DNA of 64,000 bases from Dokdonella_A sp051958935. GTDB lineage: Bacteria; Pseudomonadota; Gammaproteobacteria; Xanthomonadales; Rhodanobacteraceae. The notes beneath the pieces were generated by a model. The model was not told where the DNA came from. It ran no database searches and worked only from the letters and a program-made list of their open reading frames with translations. Below are positions 38,706 to 47,878 of the stretch, in pieces. The stretch is from contig NZ_JBQCFP010000018.1 of assembly GCF_051958935.1 (NCBI RefSeq), positions 1-64,000 on the forward strand, given 5' to 3'. Position 1 is the stretch's first letter. Every line of letters starts with the position of its first letter. Made by a program: the position numbers and the translations under genes.

Positions 38706-39683
38706 TCAGTCGAGCGTCATCGCCGACGCATCGTCGCCGGCCGGCTCCTCGCTGCGCGCTTCGTCGAGGCGCGCCTTGAGCGATGCGGCACCGTCGAAGA
38801 ACGCGGCGGGCTCTCGCGGTGGTGCGAGTCGCAGCCACGGCGGCGCGAGCCGCTGCAGCACGATCGGCTGTCCCCATTCCGCGCGGCGGTCGGCGATCGT
38901 CAGCGCCTGCGTGCCGATCGCCAATGTCGCCAGCGCGCCGACGACGACCGCCTTGAAGCGCAGGCGCGTGCTGCCGACCACGCGAAGGTGGGCGAAACAC
39001 GTCGCGGCGAGCGCGATCCAGGCGCCTGCCCATGCATACAGCGCCAGTGCCGGCCACGACAGCGCGAACGCGACGAGCTCGCAGAACGGGTCGTACAGGC
39101 TGTATGCGAGCACGCCGCCTGCGGCGACGAGCAGGTGCGCACCGAAACGCGCATGGCCGGCGAACAGGCGCGACACGAGCGCCCATGCGGCCGTCCACAG
39201 CGCGAGCAGGGTGGCCAGCGCGAGCGCACCGGTGACGTAGCGGATCAGCTTCGGCTCGCCGGTTTCAGCGCGCCACAGTTCCACCAGCGCCACGAGCACG
39301 ACCAGAGCGGCCAGCACGAGCGCGATCGGCCACGGCGAGCGCCGCTGCAACGGCGTTTCCGGCGCGACGTCCTCGTCGCCGCGATGCAGTCGCACGAGGC
39401 TGTGGCCCACCTGCAGGGAAACGTGCGAAGCGAGCACGACGCGTTCGCGCCGGCCACGTTCGCCTTCGACGTAGAGGCCATTGACGCTGCCGAGATCGTG
39501 CGCGATCCAATCGCCTCCGTCGTCGCGTTCGATGCGCAGGTGGTGGGCGGCGACGTGCGGATCATCGAGTACGATGTCGTTGTCCCACGCGCGGCCGAGC
39601 GTGAGCACGCGCGTGCCGACCCGCTGGCGCAGCGCGTGCTCGCGGTGGCGCGGCAGCACCTCGATCCAGATCACTTCGTCCAT
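38706..39683 (-). CDS. FHA-domain membrane protein
   Basis: The 325-residue protein has an N-terminal FHA domain (about residues 20-90): GRAWDNDIVLDDPHVAAHHLRIERDD and DLGSVNGLYVEGE. The conserved Ser of the SxxH motif is Ala here, so phosphothreonine binding may be altered. Five or six TM helices follow (about 118-260), then a short charged tail. It overlaps the end of the upstream serine protease gene by 13 bases, so the two are coupled and probably work together. A phosphothreonine-linked control of a periplasmic protease is an inference. Confidence 0.82.
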   Translation of the reverse strand: MDEVIWIEVLPRHREHALRQRVGTRVLTLGRAWDNDIVLDDPHVAAHHLRIERDDGGDWIAHDLGSVNGLYVEGERGRRERVVLASHVSLQVGHSLVRLHRGDEDVAPETPLQRRSPWPIALVLAALVVLVALVELWRAETGEPKLIRYVTGALALATLLALWTAAWALVSRLFAGHARFGAHLLVAAGGVLAYSLYDPFCELVAFALSWPALALYAWAGAWIALAATCFAHLRVVGSTRLRFKAVVVGALATLAIGTQALTIADRRAEWGQPIVLQRLAPPWLRLAPPREPAAFFDGAASLKARLDEARSEEPAGDDASAMTLD

Positions 39684-41053
39684 GCGACACCCTCCACGAA
39701 GCGGCGGCCGAGGGTGAGCGCGTTGTCGTAGGCGATGCCCTGCACGACCAGGCGCGAGACGAGCGCCTCGCGATCGCGGTCCTGCGTGACGAGGGTCAAC
39801 GCGACGTCGTAGAGGTCGGCGAAGTCGCGATAGGCGCGCGCGCACCAGATCGCGTGCAGCGCCGGCGCGGTCGGCGAGGCGGCGACGAAGCGTTCCTCGC
39901 ATTCGGGACGGGTCAGCCGCTTGCGCTGCGACGAGCCGGTCATGCCGGCGGAGCGGTAGATCGGCAACTGCGAGACGAACGTCGCGAACTGGAACGAATT
40001 GAGGTCGCTGCTGCGCACGTAGGCGTGGCTGAACTGCGCGCTGCCGCTCTGGATGTCCTCGGCGACGAACAGCGCGCTCGGCGTGCTGCAGGTCGAACCG
40101 TCCACCTGCGCGCGTGGCTTGGGCGTCTTCTCCGCATTGGTCTGCGCCCAGCAGTTGAACCAGGGCGCCTCGCTCTCGGGCGCGTGGTACGGACCGAACG
40201 CGGTCGAACGCCAGCCCTTGGCGATGAGTGCGCCGTAGAACCCCGCCTGCCAATCGAGCAGCTGGCGGTCGATCTCCTCGCGCACGGCATCGATGCCGAT
40301 CGGCGGCCCGCTGCGCGCGCGCTCGACCAGCGCGGCCGCCTTGCGTGCGGGCACGAGGAAACTCACGAGCTCTCCGTCGAGCCGCTTGGCGACGTTGACG
40401 CCGACCACGCGACCGCTCGCATCGACCGCCGGGCCCCCGCTCATGCCCGGGTTGATCGCGCCGGTGAAGTGCACGCGCTCGTTGTAGCTGCGCTCGACCA
40501 GGCCGTTCCAGGTGCCTTCGACGATGGTGAAGCCGAGATCGAGCGGATTGCCCATCGCGTAGGCGCGCTCGCCACGCGGCAACTCACCCTCGACCGCGCG
40601 CGGATCGAAGGCGAGGTGCGGCAGGTCGGAGCCGTCGAGGCGCACGACCGCGAGATCGTTCGCTATGTCGATCGCGAGGAGCGCGAGCGTGCCTTCGGCG
40701 CCGTCCGGCCGCTTGTATTCGAGGCGGTAGGTGCCCGGCTCGAGCGCGTACTGCGAAACCACGTGGTAGTTGGTCACCGCGAAGCCGTCGGCGCCGACGA
40801 GGAAGCCCGAGCCGATCGATGACTGGCGCCCGGCCGCGGCGACGAGGGTGCGGATCTGCAGCAGGCTCGGGCGGACGTCGGCGTAGATGCGCTCGGCGGC
40901 GGCGGACACCGGCGCCTCGGGCGGCGCGGCGGCCGCGAGCGCAGCGGGTACCGGCGGTGGCGGCGACGCCGGCTCTTCCTGCGCCGTCGCGGCAATGGCC
41001 GGCAACGCGCACGACATCAGGACGAGCAGGCGCCGGCGAAAGGAGGGTTCCAT
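39671..41053 (-). CDS. exported trypsin-like (S1C/HtrA-type) serine protease with unique C-terminal domain
   Basis: The 460-residue protein has a signal peptide (cut near TAQ) and a Pro/Ala spacer. Its protease domain has a full triad: His in TNYHVVSQ, Asp in IANDLAVVRL and Ser in NPGMSGGPAVDASGRVVG. No PDZ domain follows; instead there are about 200 residues with four cysteines (FNCWAQTN, STCSTPSALF, PECEERF, IWCARAY) of unknown fold. It is upstream of, and overlaps, the FHA membrane protein gene. Confidence 0.85.
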   Translation of the reverse strand: MEPSFRRRLLVLMSCALPAIAATAQEEPASPPPPVPAALAAAAPPEAPVSAAAERIYADVRPSLLQIRTLVAAAGRQSSIGSGFLVGADGFAVTNYHVVSQYALEPGTYRLEYKRPDGAEGTLALLAIDIANDLAVVRLDGSDLPHLAFDPRAVEGELPRGERAYAMGNPLDLGFTIVEGTWNGLVERSYNERVHFTGAINPGMSGGPAVDASGRVVGVNVAKRLDGELVSFLVPARKAAALVERARSGPPIGIDAVREEIDRQLLDWQAGFYGALIAKGWRSTAFGPYHAPESEAPWFNCWAQTNAEKTPKPRAQVDGSTCSTPSALFVAEDIQSGSAQFSHAYVRSSDLNSFQFATFVSQLPIYRSAGMTGSSQRKRLTRPECEERFVAASPTAPALHAIWCARAYRDFADLYDVALTLVTQDRDREALVSRLVVQGIAYDNALTLGRRFVEGVAWTK

Positions 41054-41081
41054 CGGCGACTCCAACAGGGATCGTCGCAGC

Positions 41082-42230
41082 CTATAGCACCTCGCGGTAG
41101 ACCGCGACCGTTTCATCGACGCAGCGTGACCAGGCGTAGCCTGCCGCGCGCGCGACGCCGGCGCCGGCAACACGCGCGCGCCAGGGTGCATCCTCTAGCA
41201 GGCGCGCGAGACCGTCGCGCAGCGCCGTTTCGTCGAGCGGATCGACGCACAACGCGAGATCGCCGTCGTCGCCGCGCACGATCTCCGCGAGCGAGGAGCC
41301 GACCGAGGTGAGCACGGGCACGCCGCTCGCGAGCGCTTCGAGCACGGGCAACCCGAAGCCTTCGTACAGGGAAGGGAACGCGAACGCGTGCGCGGCGGCG
41401 TACAGCAGCGGCAGGTCGGCCTCGTCGACATTGCCGTGCCGGCGCACCTCGCCCGCGGCCTCGAGCGGCGCGAGCACGCGCTCGAGTTCCGCCTGCAGCC
41501 AGCCACGCGCGCCGACGACGACGAGCGGGTGTCGCCGGCGCAGCGGCGCCGGCAGCGCCGCGTACGCACGCGCGAGCCGCGCGAGGTTCTTGCGCGGCTC
41601 CTGCGTCGCGACCACGAGCAGGTACTCGAGGTCGCCGAGGCCATGGCGCGCGAGCGCGGCGGCGCACTCCGCGCGCGAGCGCGGCCGGTACGCGGCGTCG
41701 ACACCGAGCGGCACGACGCGCAGCTTCGCGCGCGGCACGCCGAGCTTCGCGACGATCTCGTCGGCGATGAAGCACGAATCAGTGAGCACCGCGGCCGCCT
41801 GCTCGAGCGAACGCGGCAGGTGCCGCTCGAGGAAGCGCACGCGCTCGGGCGGGTGCGTCTCGGGATGGTTGAGCCACGAAAGATCATGCACGGTCGTCAG
41901 CGAGACGCCTTCGAACGGCATCAGCACGTAGTTGGGCGTGTGCAGCAACCAGTCGCGCATGCCGCGCGCGTGCAGGCGGAACAGTCCCGAGCGCACCCGG
42001 GTATACAGCTCGAGCGCCGCGCCCTTGAACGGCACGTGTCGGCGCACCGCGGCGATCGTGCGGTTCGCGCCGAGCGCATGCTCCGGATCGTCGACCCACT
42101 GGTAGGCGGAATACAGGCGCAGCGCCTCGATCGCCTCGTGTCGCGCGAGCCCGCGCGCGAGTTCCAGCGCATAGCGGCCGATCCCGGTCAGCGGCGCGGT
42201 GATGGCATCGACGTTGAAGATCACGCGCAT
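41082..42230 (-). CDS. GT4-family glycosyltransferase
   Basis: The 382-residue protein has the GT-B fold: an N-terminal DITAPLTGIGRYALELARGL acceptor region, TVHDLSWLNHPETHPPERV and VLTDSCFIADEIVAKLGVP, and the C-terminal donor site FPSLYEGFGLPVLEALASGVPVLTS (E-x7-E). It transfers a sugar, likely mannose or a relative, from a nucleotide donor in polysaccharide assembly. It is the last gene of the minus-strand export operon. Confidence 0.92.
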   Translation of the reverse strand: MRVIFNVDAITAPLTGIGRYALELARGLARHEAIEALRLYSAYQWVDDPEHALGANRTIAAVRRHVPFKGAALELYTRVRSGLFRLHARGMRDWLLHTPNYVLMPFEGVSLTTVHDLSWLNHPETHPPERVRFLERHLPRSLEQAAAVLTDSCFIADEIVAKLGVPRAKLRVVPLGVDAAYRPRSRAECAAALARHGLGDLEYLLVVATQEPRKNLARLARAYAALPAPLRRRHPLVVVGARGWLQAELERVLAPLEAAGEVRRHGNVDEADLPLLYAAAHAFAFPSLYEGFGLPVLEALASGVPVLTSVGSSLAEIVRGDDGDLALCVDPLDETALRDGLARLLEDAPWRARVAGAGVARAAGYAWSRCVDETVAVYREVL

Positions 42231-42266
42231 GCGTTCGCCGCGTATCGGCAGTGAAGGAAAAGACTG

Positions 42267-42330
42267 AAACACGAAGCAGACCGAGGAAGGACCAAAGCCC
42301 TTCTCCGTGTGCTCGATGTGCTTCGTGTTT
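42267..42330. repeat. inverted repeat AAACACGAAGCA ... TGCTTCGTGTTT
   Basis: Perfect 12-bp arms (42267-42278, 42319-42330) flank a 40-base purine-rich centre in the only sizeable gap of the operon. The base composition is lower in GC than the surroundings. It resembles dispersed ACACGAAG-type intergenic repeats. Confidence 0.65.
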
Positions 42331-42342
42331 GAAGCTGTTGCT

Positions 42343-43383
42343 TCATGTCGACCCCGCGCGCTCGCGGGCGAGGTCGGCTTCGACCATGCGGCGGGCGAGG
42401 CCGGCGAGGTCGACGCTCGGTGCGAAGCCGAGATCGCGCCGCGCCTTCGCCGCATCTCCCACCAGCAGCGGCGCGTCGACCGGGCGGAAGAACGCCGCGT
42501 CGACGCGCACGCGCTGGGCGCCGCTGCCGCGTTCGACACCGACTTCCGCGAGGCCTTCGCCGGACCAGTCGAGCACGATGCCGGCGGCGGCGAATGCGGC
42601 CGTCGCGAACTCGCGGATGCTCGCCGCGTGGCCGGTCGCGAGCACGTAGTCGGCGGGTTCGGCGCGCGCGGCCATCGCGACCATCGCGGCGACGTGGTCG
42701 GGCGCATACCCGAAATCGCGACGCGCATCGAGGTTGCCGAGGGTGACGTCCGCGGCGCGCCCGAGCGCGATGCGAGCGACCGCGCGGCTCAGCTTGCGCG
42801 TGACGAACGCGTCGTCGCGCAGCTCCGACTCGTGGTTGACCAGGATCGCGCTCGACGCGCGCAGGCCGTAGCTCGCGCGCCAGGTGCCGACCGCCGCGTG
42901 CGCATGCAGCTTCGACAGGCCGTACGGCGTGCGTGCCGCGAGCGGCGTCGATTCGTCCTGCGGCGCGGTCGCCGGCGCGCCGAAGATCTCCGCGCTCGCC
43001 GCGAGCACGAAATGCGCGGCCGGCGCGTGCGCACGCACGGCTTCGAGCAGGTTGAGCGTGCTCATGCCGTTCGCTTGTGCGCTCGCGCGCGGATCGCGGA
43101 ACGAATCGGCGACACGCGACTGCCCGGCGCAATGGAACAATGCATCCGGCTGCAGCTCGGCGACGATCCGCGCGCAGGCGTCGCCGTCGCGCGGATCGAG
43201 CGCGACCCTGCGCAGGCGCGCGGCGCCTGCGATGCCGAGTTCCTGCAGGCGCCAGCTCGGCGCATCGCTGCCGGGACGATGGGTGCCGACCACGTCGCTG
43301 CCGGCCGCGATCAGGCGCGCGGCGAGCAGCGCACCATCCTGGCCGCTGTTGCCGGTGACGAGGGCGCGTCGGATCGGGTTCAT
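42343..43383 (-). CDS. GDP-mannose 4,6-dehydratase-like SDR enzyme
   Basis: The 346-residue protein has the NAD(P) site TGNSGQDGALLAARL, active-site elements AASAEIFGAP and YGLSK (YxxxK), and the GMD signature NHESELRDDAFVTRKLSRAVARIALG with LGNLDARRDFGYAPDHV. GMD converts GDP-mannose to GDP-4-keto-6-deoxymannose for rhamnose or fucose. It differs at a few usual positions (RDFGYAP in place of RDWGxAx), so the exact product is unproven. It overlaps the next GT2 gene by 4 bases. Confidence 0.83.
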   Translation of the reverse strand: MNPIRRALVTGNSGQDGALLAARLIAAGSDVVGTHRPGSDAPSWRLQELGIAGAARLRRVALDPRDGDACARIVAELQPDALFHCAGQSRVADSFRDPRASAQANGMSTLNLLEAVRAHAPAAHFVLAASAEIFGAPATAPQDESTPLAARTPYGLSKLHAHAAVGTWRASYGLRASSAILVNHESELRDDAFVTRKLSRAVARIALGRAADVTLGNLDARRDFGYAPDHVAAMVAMAARAEPADYVLATGHAASIREFATAAFAAAGIVLDWSGEGLAEVGVERGSGAQRVRVDAAFFRPVDAPLLVGDAAKARRDLGFAPSVDLAGLARRMVEADLARERAGST

Positions 43384-44957
43384 GGCGCGGGGTCGCTCGG
43401 CAGGCGTGCGGGGGGCAGCCATTCTGCCGTGCGCAGCGCCTGCGCGGCAGTCTCCGCGAACGGCACGCCGACGCGCGCGCGCGCGATGCCGAGCAAACCG
43501 CAGAGGATTTCCACGACCGAATCGCGCGGCTCGGCGACGAGCAGCGCCTCGATCGCATGCAGTTGCAGCCAGTCCCACAGCGCGCGATACGACGGCTCCG
43601 GATCGCGTGCGGCCCACTCGCTCGCGGCGACGACCTTGCCGGAGCGGACGAGTTCGTTGCGCGAGCGGTTCGCGCGCAGGTTCCATACCTCGGCGTCGCG
43701 CCACGCGGGGGCGCCCGCGCCGACCCAGAGCAGACGCCGCAGCGGCACCGCGCCTGCACGCGCGTCGGCATGGACGCGCCGCATGCGCCAGTCGAGCACG
43801 CGGCGCTCGTACGAATACAGCATGCGCGCGACATCGCTTTCGTAGTCCGGCCAGCGCTCGCGCAGCACCGCCATTCCAGCGCGGCCGAGCGCGAGGCGCC
43901 GTTCGTCGCCGAAGCTCGCGCTGCGCGCATGGCGCACGAACACGTTGCCCGCGATCACGTGGCGCAGGCCGCGCCGTGCGGCGCGCTGGCTCCAGTCGTT
44001 CTCCTCACCATAACCCTGCGGGAATGCGGCCTCGTCGAGCACGCCGGCCGCGTCGAGCGCGTCACGGCGCAGGTACATGCAAAAGCCGTTGCCGGTCGGC
44101 AATTGCGGGTAGGCGAGGCCCGCGCTTTGCCATGCCGCGCGGGCGGCGTGTTCGGTCGTCCAGCCGGGTGGCAACGGGTTGTACTGTTCGAGTTCGGGCA
44201 CCGAGAACGCGCCCGCGTTGTCCGACACCGCGGTCGCGCTCGCGATGTCGTCCGCCGCGTACGCGGCGCGGCGCAGGCCGGCGAGCCAGTGGGGCCCGAC
44301 TTCGGTGTCGGCATTGAGCAGCACGACGTCGGCGCGCCCGGCTTCGGCGATGCCGCGATTCGCGGTCGCGGTGAAGCCGCGGTTGACGTCGTTGCGCAGC
44401 ACGCGCGCGAAGCCGACGGCACGCTCGAGCAGCGGACCGATCGCGGGGTCGCGGCTCGCATCGTCGATGACGATCACGCGCGTCGCCGCGTCGAGGTGCG
44501 CGCGCAACGCCGCGAGGCAGCGTTCGACGAGTTCGGGTGCATCGTGCACCGGCACGACGACCACGACCCCGCGCGCGGCGACATCACGCCCGAACGGCAC
44601 GAGGCACGAGGCCGCCAATGGCGCGAGCGACGCGCGATGCGCACCGGCGGACGCGGCGGCGAGGCCGGCCTTGCCGAACTGCAGGTGCAGCGGGCCGGCG
44701 ACCAGCGCCGCACCGTCACGTCCGGCGCGTGGCAACAGTTCGATCGCGTCGGTGCCCGACGGCGCGAACGCGAACCCGCAGCGCGCATGGCCGCGGGCAT
44801 CGACGGCGATACTCGTGAAGGGGCAGCCATCGAGGTCGAGTGCGACGTCGGCGAGTGCGCCCGGTGAACATGCGAGCTGCAGTTCGCGGCCGTCCCATCG
44901 CAGTTCGCGCAGCGGCGGCAGGAGCACCGGTTTCGCGCGGCGCAGCAGGCCGAACAT
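43380..44957 (-). CDS. GT2-family glycosyltransferase with extra N- and C-terminal parts
   Basis: The 525-residue protein has an N-terminal beta-rich region of about 120 residues. A GT2 domain follows (VVVVPVHDAPELVERCLAALRAHL, VIDDASRD, VLRNDVNRGFTATANRGI, LLNADTEVGPHWL, GYGEENDWSQRA as catalytic base), then a C-terminal segment of about 130 residues (WVGAGAPAWRDAEVW...). GT2 enzymes of this subgroup add rhamnose or similar sugars. Confidence 0.88.
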   Translation of the reverse strand: MFGLLRRAKPVLLPPLRELRWDGRELQLACSPGALADVALDLDGCPFTSIAVDARGHARCGFAFAPSGTDAIELLPRAGRDGAALVAGPLHLQFGKAGLAAASAGAHRASLAPLAASCLVPFGRDVAARGVVVVVPVHDAPELVERCLAALRAHLDAATRVIVIDDASRDPAIGPLLERAVGFARVLRNDVNRGFTATANRGIAEAGRADVVLLNADTEVGPHWLAGLRRAAYAADDIASATAVSDNAGAFSVPELEQYNPLPPGWTTEHAARAAWQSAGLAYPQLPTGNGFCMYLRRDALDAAGVLDEAAFPQGYGEENDWSQRAARRGLRHVIAGNVFVRHARSASFGDERRLALGRAGMAVLRERWPDYESDVARMLYSYERRVLDWRMRRVHADARAGAVPLRRLLWVGAGAPAWRDAEVWNLRANRSRNELVRSGKVVAASEWAARDPEPSYRALWDWLQLHAIEALLVAEPRDSVVEILCGLLGIARARVGVPFAETAAQALRTAEWLPPARLPSDPAP

Positions 44958-44973
44958 CAGGCTCGCCCCATCA

Positions 44974-47598
44974 TCAGGCGCTCCGCGGCACGGCGACGGG
45001 CGCCGCCGGTGCCGCGTCGGCGAGGATGCTGCGATCGGCGATGGACGCCTGCAGCGCGTGCTGCGCCGCCGTGGGCTTCGCCGCCGATGCGCGAACGCGC
45101 TGCCTATTCGGCTCGATCCACGCCCGCACGACGTCGGCCGGCGGCAGGCGGATGCGCTCCACGCCCGCACCACGCAGCGCATCGAACAGGCGGCGCGTTT
45201 CCGCTTCCGGATCGGCGCACAGCGCATCGTAGTCGACGATGATGCGCGGCCAGCCGCGACTCGCCTCGAACGCATCGCGTGTGTGGCGCTCCCAAAGCGC
45301 GAGTGCGTCCGCCGGCGCGAAGCCGTCACGCGCGGCGAGCGAATCGGCGACGGCGACGGGGTCACGCACGACGTGCACGAACAGGGGCCGCGTCAGCAAC
45401 GGCAACATCTCGCGCGCGAGGAGGCACAGGCGAGGCTCCTTGAAGAGCCATGGCCGCTGCGCATCGAACTCGTCGACGAGCGTGCCGACCTCGCGGCGGA
45501 ACGCGTCGATCGCGGCCGGGACGGCCGCGATGGGGGGCTCGCGCCAGGCGCCGCCCGCGGCCGCGAGCCGGCGCACGCACGCCATGTGCAACCGACCGGA
45601 TTCGTAGTGCCCTCTCGGGTTGTCGGGGCCCTGCAGCAGGTCGTGCTCCGGGCCGACCGCGACGCCCATGCGCGCGAGCAGGCCGGCGACGCTCGAGGCG
45701 CCGGAGCGATGCATGCCGAGCACGATGATCTGTCCGCTCGGCGCACGCGCGAGATCGAGCGGGCGGTGCGGCCGCGGCGACGGCGCCGCTGCGCGCAGGC
45801 CGGCGAATTCGCCGACGCGCGCGGCGAGGCGGTCCGCGCTCGCCTCGACGTCGTGCGCGAGCGCGAATGCATCGGCGTCGCGCCGCGCCTGTGCGAGCCG
45901 CTCCTCATGCCGCGCATGCGTGTCGCGCAACGCGGCGACGAACGCGTCGTGATCGGGCTCGGCCCACGCGAGGCCGCTCGCGGGATCGATCGCGCGTCTG
46001 CAGGCGACGACGCTGCCGTGCGCGCGCGCGAGCTGCTGCTGGCTGCCGAAATCGGCGGCGACGAGCAGCTTGCCGCAGGCGAGCGCCTCCGCGGCGTACG
46101 GATCCCAGCCACCGCCGCGGCGCACTCCCACGTAGACGTCCGCCCCAGCAAGCAGCTGCGCGCGCTGATACCAGGGATGCGCCCAGTCGACGAGCAGGCG
46201 GATGCGCTCGTCACCGGCGCACAGCGGCGCGAGCGCATCGGCGATCGCGAATGTCTCGACCCCGGGCCTGACATGCACGAGCAGGGCGACCCGTTCGTCG
46301 CGGTCGAACGCGGCGCGGAACGCGCGCACGAGACGGTCCGGTGCATCGCGCGCGAATGCGTCCACCACGGCGAGGAATACGAGGCGGCCGTGCGGATCGC
46401 GCGGCGCCGGCACGCGCGGGTGGCAATAGTCGCGGTCGACGCCGGGCGGCAGGATCTCGATCGGTACGTCGACGCCGGCAGCGCGGAACGCGTCGCGCTG
46501 GAATGCGTCGGGCACGAGCAGAAGGTCGAGCGAGCGCGCCGCGACGGCCCAGGCGACGGGCACGCGTTCCCATTCGCCGCTGCGCAGGCCGATGCGCACG
46601 CGCGCGCTCGCGGGCGCGACGGCCGCGCCGCAGGCGATCGCCGCGTCGTAGGGCGGCCGCGCACGGCGCCGCGCGGCGATGTCCAAGCGGAAGTCGTCGC
46701 CGGGTGCGACCTCCGCGGCCGCCGGCGAGCGCAGCATGCGCAGCCCGCGCGCGTCGAGCCGGCGCACGAACGCGTGCGCGAGGTGGGCGTCGGCATACGG
46801 CCGCCGCGCAGCGCCGTGCCAGACGACGTCGCCGCGATACGCATCGCGCAGGCGCCCTTGCCAGCGCGCCGCGAACGACGCGCGGCTTGCCTCCCACAGG
46901 CGGCGGCGGAAGCCGCCGTCGTCACGGGTCGAGCCGTGCTGGTGGTGGTGCAGCGTAACGGCGCCGGCGACGACCGTCGCGATGCCCGCGTCGGCCGCGC
47001 GCAGGCAATAGTCGGTGTCTTCGAAGTAGCTGTGGAAGACCGGATCGAGCACGCCGATCCGGTCGAGGCAGTCGCGGCGCAGGTACGCGAGCGCGAACGC
47101 GATGCCCTGCACGCGCCGCGTCGTGTCGTACTGCGCCACGTCACGCTCGTCCGGGCCGCTCTCGACCTGTTGGCCATGCAGCTCGTCGGCTTCGATGAAG
47201 CCGCCCGCGTGGTAGAGGCGGCCCTCCGCCTCCGGACCCAGCTGGCGGCAACCGACGACGCCGATGTCCGGCGCGGCATAGGCCGCGTCGCGCAGGCGCT
47301 CGAGCCAGTCCGGCTGGCTGAACACGAGATCGTTGTTGAGCAGGACGACGTCGTCGTCGGCGCGCGCGGCGGCGATGCCCGCATTCATGCCGCGCACGAA
47401 ACCGAGGTTCTGCGGCAGCGCGACGACGCGCACCCGGTCGGCGTAGGCGGCGAGTTCCGTCGGCGTTTCGTCGCAGCTGCCATTGTCGACGACGATGACC
47501 TCGGCCGCATGCGGCCGGGTTGCGAGCAGCGAATCGAGGCAGCGGCGCGTGGTCGGCCACTGGTTCCAGGCGAGCACGATCAGGGCCGCGCCGCGCAC
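44974..47598 (-). CDS. GT2-GT4-sulfotransferase fusion protein
   Basis: The 874-residue protein has three parts. Residues 1-235 are a GT2 domain (VLAWNQWPTTRRCLDSLL, VVDNGSCDETP, NLGFVRGMNAGI, LLNNDLVFSQPDW, YFEDTDYCLRA). About 290-570 is a GT-B donor-type domain (ILPPGVDRDYC, GWDPYAAEALACGKLLVAADFGS). About 625-810 is a sulfotransferase-like domain (IIVLGMHRSGASSVAGLLARMG as the 5'-phosphosulfate loop, FVHVVRDPVAVADSL as the 3'-phosphate site). One chain could add two sugars and a sulfate. The start is a GTG one base after the upstream stop. Confidence 0.88.
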   Translation of the reverse strand: MRGAALIVLAWNQWPTTRRCLDSLLATRPHAAEVIVVDNGSCDETPTELAAYADRVRVVALPQNLGFVRGMNAGIAAARADDDVVLLNNDLVFSQPDWLERLRDAAYAAPDIGVVGCRQLGPEAEGRLYHAGGFIEADELHGQQVESGPDERDVAQYDTTRRVQGIAFALAYLRRDCLDRIGVLDPVFHSYFEDTDYCLRAADAGIATVVAGAVTLHHHQHGSTRDDGGFRRRLWEASRASFAARWQGRLRDAYRGDVVWHGAARRPYADAHLAHAFVRRLDARGLRMLRSPAAAEVAPGDDFRLDIAARRRARPPYDAAIACGAAVAPASARVRIGLRSGEWERVPVAWAVAARSLDLLLVPDAFQRDAFRAAGVDVPIEILPPGVDRDYCHPRVPAPRDPHGRLVFLAVVDAFARDAPDRLVRAFRAAFDRDERVALLVHVRPGVETFAIADALAPLCAGDERIRLLVDWAHPWYQRAQLLAGADVYVGVRRGGGWDPYAAEALACGKLLVAADFGSQQQLARAHGSVVACRRAIDPASGLAWAEPDHDAFVAALRDTHARHEERLAQARRDADAFALAHDVEASADRLAARVGEFAGLRAAAPSPRPHRPLDLARAPSGQIIVLGMHRSGASSVAGLLARMGVAVGPEHDLLQGPDNPRGHYESGRLHMACVRRLAAAGGAWREPPIAAVPAAIDAFRREVGTLVDEFDAQRPWLFKEPRLCLLAREMLPLLTRPLFVHVVRDPVAVADSLAARDGFAPADALALWERHTRDAFEASRGWPRIIVDYDALCADPEAETRRLFDALRGAGVERIRLPPADVVRAWIEPNRQRVRASAAKPTAAQHALQASIADRSILADAAPAAPVAVPRSA

Positions 47599-47599
47599 G

Positions 47600-47878
47600 T
47601 CAGCGCTCCGCCATGTCCGCCCAGATCATGCCGAGCGCGTGGTCGATGTCGTCGAGCGCGTACGCGCCCGGGCCGAGCACGGCGAGCGCGGCGGCGGCGT
47701 GCGTCGCGCCCGGCGAATCGCGCAGCAGGGCGACCTCGCGCTGCAGCGTGGCCGCGTCGAGCGGCGCGCCGGGCTGCGCGGCGCGTCGTGCGAGCAGGAC
47801 CAGCAGCGCGCCGGGCTCGAGGCCGAGGCACGTGGCGAGTGCCTCCAGGCGTGCTGCATCCTGCACCGCGGCGTTCAT
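47600..47878 (-). CDS. 92-residue protein of unknown function in the export operon
   Basis: This small, mostly helical, soluble protein (MNAAVQDAARLEALATCL ... DDIDHALGMIWADMAER) has no known motif. It sits between the Wzt-like ATPase (4-base overlap) and the trifunctional transferase (1-base gap), so it is surely translated with them. A regulatory or adaptor role is only a guess. Confidence 0.65.
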   Translation of the reverse strand: MNAAVQDAARLEALATCLGLEPGALLVLLARRAAQPGAPLDAATLQREVALLRDSPGATHAAAALAVLGPGAYALDDIDHALGMIWADMAER

